This document shows positions 16,690 through 26,132 of a stretch of DNA of 64,000 bases, piece by piece. The number at the start of each line of letters is the position of its first letter. Within the stretch, counting starts at the first letter, position 1. This stretch comes from Kiloniellales bacterium (GTDB lineage Bacteria > Pseudomonadota > Alphaproteobacteria > Kiloniellales > JAKSDN01): positions 1-64,000 of the forward strand of contig JASJEC010000004.1 in assembly GCA_030064845.1 (NCBI GenBank). Direction: 5' to 3'. The notes under the pieces were generated by a model. It saw nothing but the letters and a program-made list of their open reading frames with translations. It did no database searches and had not been told where the DNA came from. A program made the translations under genes and the position numbers.

Positions 16690-17133
16690 TCAGGAGCCGA
16701 CCAGTCCGCCGTGGAAGACCATGCGGTAGACCTCGGCCTCCTCGTGGCGGATCGTCTCCTGGCCGGAAAATCGGTCCAGATCGCCCCGCACCTCGTTGCG
16801 ATATGTGAAGGGACCACTCGCATAGCGCGCCGGCCCGCGCATCGGGCGCGCCGGGTCCGGCTGGCCGAGGACCTCGCGCTGGAACGCGTAGATCTCGTCC
16901 ATCGAGGGCCGGGCGGTAAGGACCTCGGCGTAGTAGTTCATCATCCAGACGACCTTTCCCTCCCGCCTTACCAGCTCCTGCCCGCCATAGGGGTTGGTGC
17001 CCGCGTAGCGGTCCCGGTAGGACCACTCTCCGCGGTCCCAGGCCATATGCTCGGTGCCGTCGCCGAGACTTTCGCCGTGAGGGATGGCATAGGTCTCCCG
17101 GCGTGCCTGGGTCAGGAAATCGACGAGTTCCAT
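16690..17133 (-). CDS. DUF5680-family protein
   Basis: This 147-residue soluble protein has aromatic-rich conserved segments (WDRGEWSYRDRYAGTNPYGG, VVWMMNYYAEVL) typical of DUF5680, a family without known function that is sometimes next to regulators or hydrolases. The start at 17133 has a well-placed GAGGAG ribosome site. A GTG at 17157 overlapping the upstream stop is an alternative start. It is downstream of, and probably co-transcribed with, the deacetylase gene. Confidence 0.72.
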   Translation of the reverse strand: MELVDFLTQARRETYAIPHGESLGDGTEHMAWDRGEWSYRDRYAGTNPYGGQELVRREGKVVWMMNYYAEVLTARPSMDEIYAFQREVLGQPDPARPMRGPARYASGPFTYRNEVRGDLDRFSGQETIRHEEAEVYRMVFHGGLVGS

Positions 17134-17153
17134 GGTGCGCTGTCTCTCCTCGC

Positions 17154-18038
17154 TCACGCAGCCGCGCCATGGGACCCGTCGAGGGTGCGAACATGGGCGG
17201 CTGCCTGTTCGCAGGTGCCCCACCAGACGTCGTCGAACGACCGCATGTGGCTGAACAGCTCCGCCAACATGAGCAGGCGCCCGGGCCGCCCAGTGAGGTT
17301 CGGGTGAAAGGTCGTGTTGAACAGGCCGCCATAGTGCCGCAGGCCGTCGAACTCCTCCCGCCAGGTTTGCCCCGCCTGTGCGGCCGTCGCCGTCGCCGCG
17401 TCACCGGCCGGGTGGAGCGACGCGCCGAAAAGCGCCCAGTCATCGAGGACCATGGAGATCGGCAGCTCGACCAGCTCGCCCGCGGCCGTCCCGATAAGGA
17501 AGGGCGTGTCCCGTTCCATCAGGCTGGCGTCGTAGTCCAGGCCGAGATCCATCATGATGTCGACGGTCTGTGCCGTCATGCCCCAGCCCGGCGCGCTCCA
17601 GCCGCGCGGTGCACGGCCGGTCAGGGCCTGCAGGATCGACGAGGCGTGCTCGAAGACCGCGCGTTCGTGCTCGGATGACAGGCCGAAGACGTTCTCGTGC
17701 ATGTAGCCGTGGTGGGCGACTTCGTGCCCCTCGACGAGGATCGCCTCGATCATGGCCGGGTGGCGCTCGGCGACGTGGCCGGGCACGAAGAAGGTCGCCG
17801 GGATCCCAAACCTCCGGTGCATGTCCAGGATCCGCGGCATCGCCGTCGTGATGCCGTAGGCGGCCTCCGACACGGCGGCGAGATGCGCCGCGGCGCCCCT
17901 GTCCCAGCCGAGCGGTCCCGCTTCGCCGTCTACGTGCCATCCGATGGTCACGCCGCAGGCCTTTCCTTCGGGCCAGACGAAGCCTGGCAGGGTACGAACA
18001 GAGACCTCGGGGTAGGCAGGGGGGGTGAGATCGATCAC
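17154..18038 (-). CDS. Polysaccharide-deacetylase (NodB) family protein
   Basis: The 294-residue cytoplasmic protein has the NodB/PuuE-like barrel: the first motif GWHVDGE replaces the usual TFDDG, FGIPATFFVPGHVAE follows, and HEVAHHGYMHEN supplies the two metal histidines (about 125-136). GWSAPGWGMTAQ and LFNTTFHPNLTGRPGR give the later motifs. Relatives include allantoinase PuuE and other amidohydrolases acting on small amides, so polysaccharide is not the assured substrate. No signal peptide is seen. It is followed by the DUF5680 gene. Confidence 0.82.
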   Translation of the reverse strand: MIDLTPPAYPEVSVRTLPGFVWPEGKACGVTIGWHVDGEAGPLGWDRGAAAHLAAVSEAAYGITTAMPRILDMHRRFGIPATFFVPGHVAERHPAMIEAILVEGHEVAHHGYMHENVFGLSSEHERAVFEHASSILQALTGRAPRGWSAPGWGMTAQTVDIMMDLGLDYDASLMERDTPFLIGTAAGELVELPISMVLDDWALFGASLHPAGDAATATAAQAGQTWREEFDGLRHYGGLFNTTFHPNLTGRPGRLLMLAELFSHMRSFDDVWWGTCEQAAAHVRTLDGSHGAAA

Positions 18039-18208
18039 GGGCCTTGTCGCTTCTCGGGTTTCGCGGCGGCCTAGAGCGAGGGGTCGCTCTGGAAGGCAAA
18101 CACGATAAACATCGTCTACGGACGGAACAATCGCCAGAGCCGGGGCGCTACCTTGTCTTGACGCCGAAGCGCACTATCTCCACGACCGAGGCGAAGTGAA
18201 GGTTTCGA

Positions 18209-19021
18209 ATGTTCAGTTTTTTTAGCGGCGTGATCGGGGTTTACGGCCTGGTCTTGGGGGGGCTGTACATCTTCCAGCGCTCGCTGCTCTACATGCCGCC
18301 CGGCGCGCACGCCGAGATCGCCCTGACGGAGCGGGCCGATCTCGAAGTGGTCACGACGATGACCCGCGACGGCCTGGTGCTCGAGCATTGGTATCGGCCG
18401 CCGGCCGATCCCGACGGTCCGGTCGTGCTGATGTTTCACGGCAACGCCGGGCACATCGGCGACCGCGTGCCCAAGTACCGGCAGTTCTACGATGCCGGGT
18501 TGGGGATCTTCATGGTCGAGTACCGCGGCTACAACGGAAATCCGGGGCGGCCTTCGGAAGCGGCGTTTCTGGCCGACGCCGATGTGGTGCTGCAGTATCT
18601 GGCGACCCAGGGTGTCGGTCCGGAGCGCATCGTGCTCTACGGCGAGTCGCTCGGCACCGGCGTCGCGGTCAAGCTGGCCGCCGACGGGCACTACGCCGGC
18701 CTCGTGCTCGAGGCGCCCTTCAGCTCGATCGCGGATATCGCCCAGCACCATTACTGGTACGTGCCGGCCTACTGGCTGATTCACGACAAGTGGAACTCCC
18801 TGCGCCGCATCGCGCGGGTCGAGACGCCTCTCCTGGTCCTGGTGGGAGAGCGGGACCGGACGGTTCCGCCCAAGTTCAGCCGCAGGCTCTTCGAGGCCGC
18901 GCCCGGCCCTAAGGATATCGTGGTCGTGCCCGGGGCGGGCCATACCGACTTCTACGACTTCCCGGAAGTCCCGGCCCGGGTGATCGACTTCGTGCGCCAG
19001 CAGGCCGGCGGAACGGCCTAA
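18209..19021 (+). CDS. Membrane-anchored alpha/beta hydrolase (BEM46/ABHD13-like)
   Basis: The 270-residue protein has an N-terminal hydrophobic anchor (about 5-22) and an alpha/beta-hydrolase domain with oxyanion motif FHGNAGHIGDR. The nucleophile is Ser147 in YGESLGTG, and the probable acid and base are Asp216 (VGERDRTVP) and His245 (GAGHTDFY). The family includes lipases, thioesterases and depalmitoylases; the substrate is unknown. Its stop overlaps the convergent molybdenum-cofactor gene by four bases. Confidence 0.87.
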   Translation: MFSFFSGVIGVYGLVLGGLYIFQRSLLYMPPGAHAEIALTERADLEVVTTMTRDGLVLEHWYRPPADPDGPVVLMFHGNAGHIGDRVPKYRQFYDAGLGIFMVEYRGYNGNPGRPSEAAFLADADVVLQYLATQGVGPERIVLYGESLGTGVAVKLAADGHYAGLVLEAPFSSIADIAQHHYWYVPAYWLIHDKWNSLRRIARVETPLLVLVGERDRTVPPKFSRRLFEAAPGPKDIVVVPGAGHTDFYDFPEVPARVIDFVRQQAGGTA

Positions 19022-20307
19022 CCGCCCGCTTTGACGGTATCGAGAGCCTCCGGCGTATCGACATCGATCAGGACACCTTCCTCGGCCACGGCGACCTCCG
19101 CCGTCTCATCCGAGCGGCGGGATACCAGCGGCTTGGCGCCGACGTCTCCGGTCAGGGCCGAGATCTCCGCAAAGTGCTGCCGTCCGAGCAGGACAGGGTT
19201 GCCCCTGCGCCCCCGGTGGGTCGGCACGACGATCGAGCGCCCGAAACGGGGGTCGAAAGCGTCGATCAGGCGGTTGATGACCCGGTAGGAGACCCGCGGC
19301 ATATCGCCCAGGCAGACCACGGCCCCCTGGACGCCGGCGGGGAGGGCGGCGAGGCCGCGGCGCAGCGAAGCGCTGAGCCCTTCGGCAAAGTCTTCGTTGT
19401 TGACCAGGGTCGCCGGGCAGCCGGCAAGGGCGGTCTCGATCTCGCCGGCCTGGTGGCCGGTCACGACGATCACCGGATGGGCGCGCGAGGCCAGAGCGCT
19501 CTCGACCACCCGCCTGACGATCGGCTTGCCGTCCAGCGCCTCGAGCAGCTTGTTGGCCCCGCCCATGCGGCTCGAGCGGCCCGCCGCCAGCACGACGGCG
19601 GCCACGTGTCGCGCCGGGTGGCTGTGACGCTCCCGCGTGATCTGCGCCAGGATAGCGACGGAGATCTCCGCCGGGCTGCGCCCGCCGAGGTCCAGGCCGA
19701 CAGGGCCGTGAATGCGCGCACTGTCCTTATCCTCGATGCCGGCCTCGCGCAGGCGCTCGAGGCGCTTGGCGTGGGACCTGCGGCTGCCCAGGGCGCCGAT
19801 GTAGAAGGCTTCGGATTTCAGCGCGACGGTCAGCGCGGGGTCGTCGATCTTGGGATCGTGGCTCAGGGCGACCACGGCCGTACGCCGGTCGGGCGCCAGG
19901 CGCTCCATCGCCCGGTCCGGCCAGTCACCGATCATGGTGACCTCGGGGAAGCGCTCCGGCGTGGCCCAGGCGCGGCGGGGATCGATCAGAACGACCTCGT
20001 AGCCCGCGAGGCGCGCCATGGGCACCAGGCTCTGGGCGATGTGCACCGCGCCGACCACGATCAGCCGCAGAGGCGGATTAAAGGCCTGGACGAAGAGATC
20101 GGGATCCTCGTCCAGCACGCCGCTTCGGTCCGTCGCCAACGCTTCCTCGGCCGCCGCCATCAGGGCGGCATCGACGGCCAGTCCGTCGTCGGTTGCCCGG
20201 TCCGCTGTGACGAGCGCCTGGGCGCCGTCGGAGAGACGCGTGATCAGTGCGGCCGGCTGCCGCGCCGCGCGTTCCTGGTTGAGCCGGTCGAGCAGAGGCC
20301 GCCTCAC
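19018..20307 (-). CDS. XdhC Rossmann domain fused to MobA/MocA-like nucleotidyltransferase
   Basis: This 429-residue product from a GTG start overlaps the stop of the preceding gene (GTGA). An XdhC C-terminal Rossmann domain (about 75-215; LRLIVVGAVHIAQSLVPMA, FYIGALGSRRSHAKRL) precedes an NTP-transferase domain (about 225-429; VVLAAGRSSRMGGANKLLE). XdhC-type proteins sulfurate or insert molybdenum cofactor into xanthine-dehydrogenase/CO-dehydrogenase-family enzymes, and MocA adds CMP to the cofactor. The fusion with the upstream CoxI-like protein suggests one maturation complex, but no client enzyme lies in the window. The frame is open upstream of the GTG, but that stretch is antisense noise. 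Confidence 0.85.
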   Translation of the reverse strand: MRRPLLDRLNQERAARQPAALITRLSDGAQALVTADRATDDGLAVDAALMAAAEEALATDRSGVLDEDPDLFVQAFNPPLRLIVVGAVHIAQSLVPMARLAGYEVVLIDPRRAWATPERFPEVTMIGDWPDRAMERLAPDRRTAVVALSHDPKIDDPALTVALKSEAFYIGALGSRRSHAKRLERLREAGIEDKDSARIHGPVGLDLGGRSPAEISVAILAQITRERHSHPARHVAAVVLAAGRSSRMGGANKLLEALDGKPIVRRVVESALASRAHPVIVVTGHQAGEIETALAGCPATLVNNEDFAEGLSASLRRGLAALPAGVQGAVVCLGDMPRVSYRVINRLIDAFDPRFGRSIVVPTHRGRRGNPVLLGRQHFAEISALTGDVGAKPLVSRRSDETAEVAVAEEGVLIDVDTPEALDTVKAGG

Positions 20308-20639
20308 GCGAGCGCCTCGACGTAGACCTTTATGGTGCCGCCGCAGGACAGCCCGACCTCCCAGGCCATTTCGTCGCTGACGCCGTACTCCAAGAGCCTG
20401 GGCTCGCCGCTCTCGATCACGCCGCGCGCCTCGTGGAGCACCGCGCCTTCGATGCAGCCGCCGGAAACCGATCCGAGCATGCCGCCGTCGGAATCGATCA
20501 ACAGCTGGCTGCCGGCGGGACGGGGCGAGGATCCCCAGGTCTGGACCACGGTCGCCAAGGCGACCCGGCGGCCCTGGTCGAGCCACGCTGCGGCGGTCGC
20601 GAGAATGTCCTCTGTTGCGTCGCGCGCCGGACCGCTCAT
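20304..20639 (-). CDS. XdhC/CoxI N-terminal-domain protein
   Basis: The 111-residue protein matches the XdhC_CoxI domain: VALATVVQTWGSSPRPAGSQ, GGMLGSVSGGCIEGAVL and a Cys-containing end GLSCGGTIKVYVEA. It is normally the N-terminal part of XdhC and here is a separate gene whose Rossmann half is encoded by the next gene with a four-base overlap. The start at 20639 follows AAGGGAG. It probably binds molybdopterin cofactor during maturation of a molybdenum hydroxylase. Confidence 0.87.
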   Translation of the reverse strand: MSGPARDATEDILATAAAWLDQGRRVALATVVQTWGSSPRPAGSQLLIDSDGGMLGSVSGGCIEGAVLHEARGVIESGEPRLLEYGVSDEMAWEVGLSCGGTIKVYVEALA

Positions 20640-21140
20640 CCCCACTCCCTTGCGTTTCACGGTGCCTTTCAAGGACAGCGCCGCCGCGACTGCCGGTCAA
20701 GACATGGCCATCGAGCCGGGACCGCGCAAGGCGGCGACGCCGGCCGCCCGCAACGAAACTCCTAGGGCGGTGGGTTGAGGGAAGGCACGGCACGGATGCC
20801 CTCTCAGATTCCCCAAAAGAAATTATGCGTCAAACGTTTGAAAGCCGGAATATTTAGTTTGTTTTTTACGATTGTGTACTACGGTTATTGCAAGACAATT
20901 TTTCTTCTATTCTGATTCTTGCTCCAATTTCTTCTCAATTTGATTTCTGAATTTGTCGAGCAAGAAGGTCAAGACAAGACCTCTACACGCATGGCGGGCG
21001 GGAAGTGGGCGCGAAGCCGGAAGCACTCCGCGTTCCAATAGTACATTTGTGTTGGCTTCTCCTGGTTTTTAAACGTCCCGTTAACCCTATTCGCTTAGCG
21101 TTCATTCATATCTCGCTGAAGATCCGAGGAAGACCGCACC
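20640..21140. other. AT-rich intergenic leader of the prkA operon
   Basis: About 500 bases separate the XdhC gene start from prkA. Positions 20810-20960 are strikingly AT-rich for this genome, with long T runs (for example 20858-20870). GAGGAAG before 21141 is the prkA ribosome site. I see no reliable gene and no unambiguous promoter match. The region must contain the divergent xdhC and prkA promoters, and probably stress-sigma control. Confidence 0.5.
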
Positions 21141-23075
21141 ATGGATGTCTTTGATCTCTACGCCGAAATCTACGACGAGACCAAGCAGGAGGAGATGTCT
21201 CTGCAAGACTATCTTCTCGGATGCCGCGACAACCCTCTGTGGTACGCCAACGCGGCCGAACGCATGGTATCGGCAATCGGCGAGCCCGAGCTGATCGACT
21301 CCTCGACCGACGAGCGCCTGGGCCGGATCTTCATGAACCGCACCTTCAAGCGCTACAAGGCCTTCGACGGCTTTTACGGCATGGAAGACACGATCGAGCG
21401 GATCGTCGGGTACTTCCAGTACGCCGCGCAGGGCCTCGAGGAGCGCAAGCAGATCCTCTACCTCCTGGGCCCGGTCGGCGGCGGCAAGTCCTCGCTGGCC
21501 GAACGGCTGAAGTACCTGATGGAGAAGGAGCCGATCTTCGTGCTGAAGGCCGGCGACCAGGTCAGCCCGATCTTCGAATCTCCGCTCGGCCTGTTCGATC
21601 CGGCGCGCATGGGCGACCTCCTGGATGACAAGTACGGGATCGCGCGCCGCCGCTTGACCGGCCTCTTGTCGCCGTGGGCGATCAAGCGCCTCGACGAGCT
21701 CGGCGGCGACATCTCAAAGTTCAACGTGGTGCGGATGATGCCGTCGAAGCTGCGGCAGATCGGCATCGCCAAGACCGAGCCCGGCGACGAGAACAACCAG
21801 GACATCTCCTCGCTGGTCGGCAAGATCGACATTCGCAAGCTCGAGCACTACAGCCAGAACGACCCGGACGCCTACAGCTTCTCCGGCGGGCTCAATCGCA
21901 CGACCCAGGGCCTGCTCGAGTTCGTCGAGATGTTCAAGGCGCCGATCAAGGTGTTGCACCCGCTGCTGACCGCGACCCAGGAAGGCAACTATCTGGGCAC
22001 CGAATACTTTGGCGCCTTCCCGTTCCAGGGCATCGTGCTGGCCCACTCGAACGAGGCCGAGTGGCAGCAGTTCAAGGGCAACAAGAACAACGAGGCCTTC
22101 CTCGACCGGATCTGCGTGGTCAAGGTGCCCTACTGCCTGCGGGTGACCGAGGAAGCGCAGATCTACGACAAGCTGCTGCGCGATAGCGAGCTCTCGGAGG
22201 CCAAGTGCGCGCCCGAGACGCTGATCATGCTGAGCCGCTTCAGCTGCCTGACGCGCCTGCTGGAACATGAGAACTCGGCGCTGTTCTCCAAGCTGCGGGT
22301 ATATGACGGCGAGAACCTGAAGGACACCGATCCCAAGGCGCGCTCCGCGCAGGAGTACCACGAGGTGGCCGGCGTCGACGAAGGCATGACCGGCGTCAGC
22401 ACGCGGTTCGCCTTCAAGGTTCTCTCGGAGACCTTCAACTTCGACACCGATGAGATCGCCGCCGATCCGGTGCACCTGATGTACGTGCTGGAGCGCTCGA
22501 TCAAGCGCGAGCAGTTCCCCGACGACGTCGAATCGTCCTACCTCGACTTCATCAAGTCGGAGCTCGCGCCGCGCTACGCCGAGTTCATCGGTCACGAGAT
22601 CCAGAAGGCCTACCTGGAATCCTACACCGAGTACGGCCAGAACCTCTTCGACCGCTACATCGCCTACGCCGATGCCTGGATCGAGGAGCAGGACTACAAG
22701 GATCCCGATACCGGGCAGATCTTCAACCGCGAGATCCTGGACGCCGAGCTGTCCAAGATCGAGAAGCCCGCAGGAATCGCCAATCCCAAGGACTTCCGCA
22801 ACGAGGTGGTCAAGTTCGCGCTGCGCGCCCGGGCCAACAACGAGGGCCAGAATCCCTCGTGGACCAGCTACGAGAAGCTGCGCGAGGTGATCGAGAAGCG
22901 CATGTTCAGCCAGGTCGAGGACCTGCTGCCAGTGATCAGCTTCGGCACCAAGAAGGACAGCTCGACCGATAAGCAGCACAAGGAGTTCCTGTCCCGCATG
23001 GTCAGCCGTGGCTATACCGAGCGCCAGGTCCGGCGCCTGGTCGAGTGGTACATGCGGGTCAACAAGGCAGGCTGA
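21141..23075 (+). CDS. prkA: PrkA serine protein kinase
   Basis: The 644-residue protein is full length for PrkA/YeaG. An AAA+-like N-terminal domain has Walker A at LGPVGGGKSS (about 109-118), and a C-terminal region related to the kinase fold follows (about 370-640, including DEGMTGVSTRFAFKVLSETF). PrkA phosphorylates a small set of proteins, and in Escherichia coli YeaG acts with YeaH in nitrogen starvation and stationary phase. It is the first gene of the conserved prkA-yhbH-spoVR operon, 12 bases before the next gene. Confidence 0.97.
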   Translation: MDVFDLYAEIYDETKQEEMSLQDYLLGCRDNPLWYANAAERMVSAIGEPELIDSSTDERLGRIFMNRTFKRYKAFDGFYGMEDTIERIVGYFQYAAQGLEERKQILYLLGPVGGGKSSLAERLKYLMEKEPIFVLKAGDQVSPIFESPLGLFDPARMGDLLDDKYGIARRRLTGLLSPWAIKRLDELGGDISKFNVVRMMPSKLRQIGIAKTEPGDENNQDISSLVGKIDIRKLEHYSQNDPDAYSFSGGLNRTTQGLLEFVEMFKAPIKVLHPLLTATQEGNYLGTEYFGAFPFQGIVLAHSNEAEWQQFKGNKNNEAFLDRICVVKVPYCLRVTEEAQIYDKLLRDSELSEAKCAPETLIMLSRFSCLTRLLEHENSALFSKLRVYDGENLKDTDPKARSAQEYHEVAGVDEGMTGVSTRFAFKVLSETFNFDTDEIAADPVHLMYVLERSIKREQFPDDVESSYLDFIKSELAPRYAEFIGHEIQKAYLESYTEYGQNLFDRYIAYADAWIEEQDYKDPDTGQIFNREILDAELSKIEKPAGIANPKDFRNEVVKFALRARANNEGQNPSWTSYEKLREVIEKRMFSQVEDLLPVISFGTKKDSSTDKQHKEFLSRMVSRGYTERQVRRLVEWYMRVNKAG

Positions 23076-23087
23076 TCGGAGACCGAG

Positions 23088-24407
23088 ATGAGCGCTCCCC
23101 ACTTCATAGACCGCCGGCTCAACCCCAAGCAGAAGAGCCTGGGGAACCGCCAGCGCTTCATGAAGCGGGCGCGCGCCCAGATCAAGGAGGTGGTCGACAA
23201 GACCGTCAAGGAGCGTCACGTCACCGACATCTCCAGCGGCGAGACCGTCTCGATCCCCTCCAAGAGCATCGCCGAGCCGCGCCTGCACCATTCGCCGATC
23301 GGCGGTCACCGCCAGCGCATTCTGCCCGGCAACAAGGAGTTCAACGCCGGCGAGCGCATCCCCAAGCCGCCCCAGGGCGGCGAGGGCGAAGGCGGCAAGA
23401 AGGCGACCGATTCCGGCGACGGCGAGGACGAGTTCCGTTTCGTCCTGTCGCGCGAGGAGTTCATGGACCTCTTCTTCGAGGACCTGGAGCTGCCCGACCT
23501 GGTCAAGACCAACCTCAAGGAGATCTGCAACCTGCGGCCGCACCGCGCCGGCTACTCTACCCTGGGGTCGCCGACGAACATCAACGTGCTGAAGACCATG
23601 CGCAACAGCTTCGGCCGGCGGCTCGCGCTCGGGCGCCCCTCGGACGAGCAGCGGCGCGCGCTGGAGAAACGGATCTTCGATCTCGAGGCGAAGTCGGACC
23701 TGACCCCGGAGGAGCGCCAGTGGATCACGGCGCTGCACAAGCAGCTCGAGGAGCTCGACCAGCGGCGCCGGGCGATTCCCTTCGTCGACCCCTTCGACAT
23801 CCGCTACAACCGCTTCGACGTTACGCCGGAGCCCAACACCAACGCGGTGATGTTCTGTCTGATGGACGTCTCTGGCTCCATGGGCGAACGGGAAAAGGAC
23901 CTCGCCAAGCGCTTCTTCATCCTGCTGCACATGTTCCTGAAGCGGCGCTACGAGCGGATCGACCTGGTGTTCGTGCGCCATACCCACGAAGCCCAGGAGG
24001 TCGACGAGGAGACCTTCTTCTACAGTCGCGAGACTGGCGGCACCGTGGTCAGTTCGGCTCTGCGCGAGATGCTGCGGGTGCAGAGCGAGCGCTACCTCGC
24101 CGGTGAATGGAACATCTACACGGCCCAGGCTTCCGACGGGGACAACTTCTCCGGCGACGCCGAGCGCTGCATAGACCTGCTGCAAAACGAGATCATGCCG
24201 GTCAGCCAGTACTACGCCTACGTCGAGATCCTCGACGAGCGGGAGATGGAGCTGTTCCGCGATCCCGACAAGGGAACGGCCCTGTGGCAGGCCTACCGCA
24301 GCGTCGGCCAGGCCTGGGACAACTTCGCCATGAAGCGTATCGCCGGGCCGGGCGACATCTATCCGGTGTTCCGCGAGCTCTTCGCCCGCACCAAGGTCGA
24401 GGCCTGA
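23088..24407 (+). CDS. YeaH/YhbH-family protein (DUF444)
   Basis: This 439-residue protein begins HFIDRRLNPKQKSLGNRQRF and contains the von Willebrand-A-like MIDAS stretch FCLMDVSGSMGEREKDLAKR (about 262-281). The family is the obligate partner of PrkA, probably a substrate or adaptor. The sequence is complete, with a charged N-terminal segment and a Gly-rich insert near 95-105. Role: starvation and stress response, shown in Escherichia coli for YeaG/YeaH. Confidence 0.95.
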   Translation: MSAPHFIDRRLNPKQKSLGNRQRFMKRARAQIKEVVDKTVKERHVTDISSGETVSIPSKSIAEPRLHHSPIGGHRQRILPGNKEFNAGERIPKPPQGGEGEGGKKATDSGDGEDEFRFVLSREEFMDLFFEDLELPDLVKTNLKEICNLRPHRAGYSTLGSPTNINVLKTMRNSFGRRLALGRPSDEQRRALEKRIFDLEAKSDLTPEERQWITALHKQLEELDQRRRAIPFVDPFDIRYNRFDVTPEPNTNAVMFCLMDVSGSMGEREKDLAKRFFILLHMFLKRRYERIDLVFVRHTHEAQEVDEETFFYSRETGGTVVSSALREMLRVQSERYLAGEWNIYTAQASDGDNFSGDAERCIDLLQNEIMPVSQYYAYVEILDEREMELFRDPDKGTALWQAYRSVGQAWDNFAMKRIAGPGDIYPVFRELFARTKVEA

Positions 24408-24438
24408 GCGGCCACGCCGCCTAGAGGGAGGACGAGGA

Positions 24439-26025
24439 ATGGCTGCTGCCGCGGCGAGAACGAAGAAGCCGAAGAACGCCTATCTCTTCGAGGGCTCGTC
24501 CTGGACCTTCGAGACCATGGCGCGGACCTACGAGGCGATCGAGGAGGTGGCGCTCGAGGATCTCGGCCTCGACGTCTACCCGAACCAGGTCGAGGTGATC
24601 TCTTCCGAGCAGATGCTCGACGCCTACAGCTCAATCGGCATGCCGCTGATGTACCAGCACTGGTCCTTCGGCAAGCGCTTCGTGCGCGAAGAGCAGCTTT
24701 ATCAGAAGGGCTACCAGGGCCTGGCCTACGAGATCGTCATCAACTCCAACCCCTGCATCAGCTACAACATGGAAGACAGCACCATGGCGGTGCAGGCGCT
24801 GGTGATGGCGCACGCGGCCTTCGGCCATAACCACTTCTTCAAGAACAACTATCTCTTCAAGCAGTGGACCGACGCCGAGGGTATTCTCGACTATCTCGAG
24901 TTCGCCAAGCGCTATATCACCAAGTGCGAGGAGAACCACGGCTCCGCGGCGGTCGAGGAGATCCTCGATGCCGCCCACGCGCTGATGGACCAGGGTGTCT
25001 TCCGCTATCGCCGCCGGCCCAAGCCGAACCTAAAAGAGCAGGCGCGGCGCGAGCAGGAAAGGCGCGACTACGAACAGAAAACCTTCAACGACCTCTGGCG
25101 CACCGTGCCGCAGAAGCCCGGCCAGGACGCGGCCAACGCCGAAGAGCTGGCGCTCGAGGAGCGCAAGAAGAAGCTCAAGCTGCCCGAGGAGAACCTGCTC
25201 TATTTCCTGGAGAAGAACAGCCCGGTGCTGGAGCCTTGGGAGCGCGAAGTGCTGCGCATCGTGCGCCACATCGCGCAATACTTCTATCCCCAGCGCCAGA
25301 CCAAGGTGATGAACGAGGGTTGCGCCACCTTCGTCCACCACTACATCGTCAACCGTCTCTATGAGATGGGCCGCATACCCGAAGGCGCCATGCTGGAGAT
25401 CCTCCACACCCATTCCAACGTGGTCTTTCAGCCGGGCTTCGACGACCGCCGCTTCTCCGGCATCAATCCCTATGCCCTGGGCTACGCCATGATGGAGGAC
25501 ATCAAGCGCATCTGCCTCGAGCCGAGCGACGAGGACCGCGACTGGTTCCCGGAGATCGCCGGCTGCGGCGATTGGCGCGGCACGCTCAAGGACGCCTGGG
25601 CGAACTACCGCGACGAGTCCTTCATCAAGCAGTACCTAAGCCCGCACCTGATGCGGAAGATGCGGCTCTTCGTGCTGGTCGACGATGCCAAGGACACCCA
25701 TTACACCGTTTCCGACATCCATGATGAACGCGGTTTCCGCGATGTCCGCGCGGCGCTGGCCCGTTCCTACGATCTCGCCTACTGCGAGCCCGACATCCAG
25801 GTCGCCGACGTCGACCTGCGCGGCGACCGCAAGCTGCGCCTGCAGCACACCCTGCGCGACGGCGTGCCGCTCGAACAGAAGGGCCGCGACGAGGTGCTGA
25901 AGCATATCCGCCGGCTCTGGGGCTACGACGTCAGCCTGAGCGGGGTCGACCGGGAAGCCGGCCGGATCCACTATCAGGTCTCGACCGTGAACGGTTCCGA
26001 CGAAAAATCCGACAAGAAGAGCTGA
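24439..26025 (+). CDS. SpoVR-family protein
   Basis: The 528-residue protein is conserved over its whole length with SpoVR/YcgB: YLFEGSSWTFETMARTYEAI near residue 15, QHWSFGKRF, a histidine-rich region (AHAAFGHNHFFKNN) and MNEGCATFVHHYIVNRLYEM near 288. The biochemical role is unknown. In Bacillus subtilis it affects the spore cortex, but in Gram-negatives it accompanies PrkA and YhbH. A GGGAGGACGAGG ribosome site precedes the start. Confidence 0.95.
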   Translation: MAAAAARTKKPKNAYLFEGSSWTFETMARTYEAIEEVALEDLGLDVYPNQVEVISSEQMLDAYSSIGMPLMYQHWSFGKRFVREEQLYQKGYQGLAYEIVINSNPCISYNMEDSTMAVQALVMAHAAFGHNHFFKNNYLFKQWTDAEGILDYLEFAKRYITKCEENHGSAAVEEILDAAHALMDQGVFRYRRRPKPNLKEQARREQERRDYEQKTFNDLWRTVPQKPGQDAANAEELALEERKKKLKLPEENLLYFLEKNSPVLEPWEREVLRIVRHIAQYFYPQRQTKVMNEGCATFVHHYIVNRLYEMGRIPEGAMLEILHTHSNVVFQPGFDDRRFSGINPYALGYAMMEDIKRICLEPSDEDRDWFPEIAGCGDWRGTLKDAWANYRDESFIKQYLSPHLMRKMRLFVLVDDAKDTHYTVSDIHDERGFRDVRAALARSYDLAYCEPDIQVADVDLRGDRKLRLQHTLRDGVPLEQKGRDEVLKHIRRLWGYDVSLSGVDREAGRIHYQVSTVNGSDEKSDKKS

Positions 26026-26132
26026 GCCGCGGGTCACCGAACGCGTTTGCCCCTCCCGCAGCCCGAATTTTGACACAATCGGCGGACGCTCGGCCTGTCA
26101 TGCTGGGGCGGTAAGGCTGGAGGGGGACAGGC

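Noticed and set aside
19018-20793. One 591-residue XdhC/MocA fusion
   Set aside because: Residues before the GTG at 20307 are out of phase with the separate CoxI-like gene and have no family resemblance. The GTGA overlap and the separate AAGGGAG-led gene support two genes.
21714-24185. 823-codon open frame on the minus strand
   Set aside because: It is antisense to prkA and yhbH and reflects their GC-rich codon pattern. Its peptide is Val/Leu/Gly/Arg repetitive and matches no fold; the sense proteins are full length and conserved.
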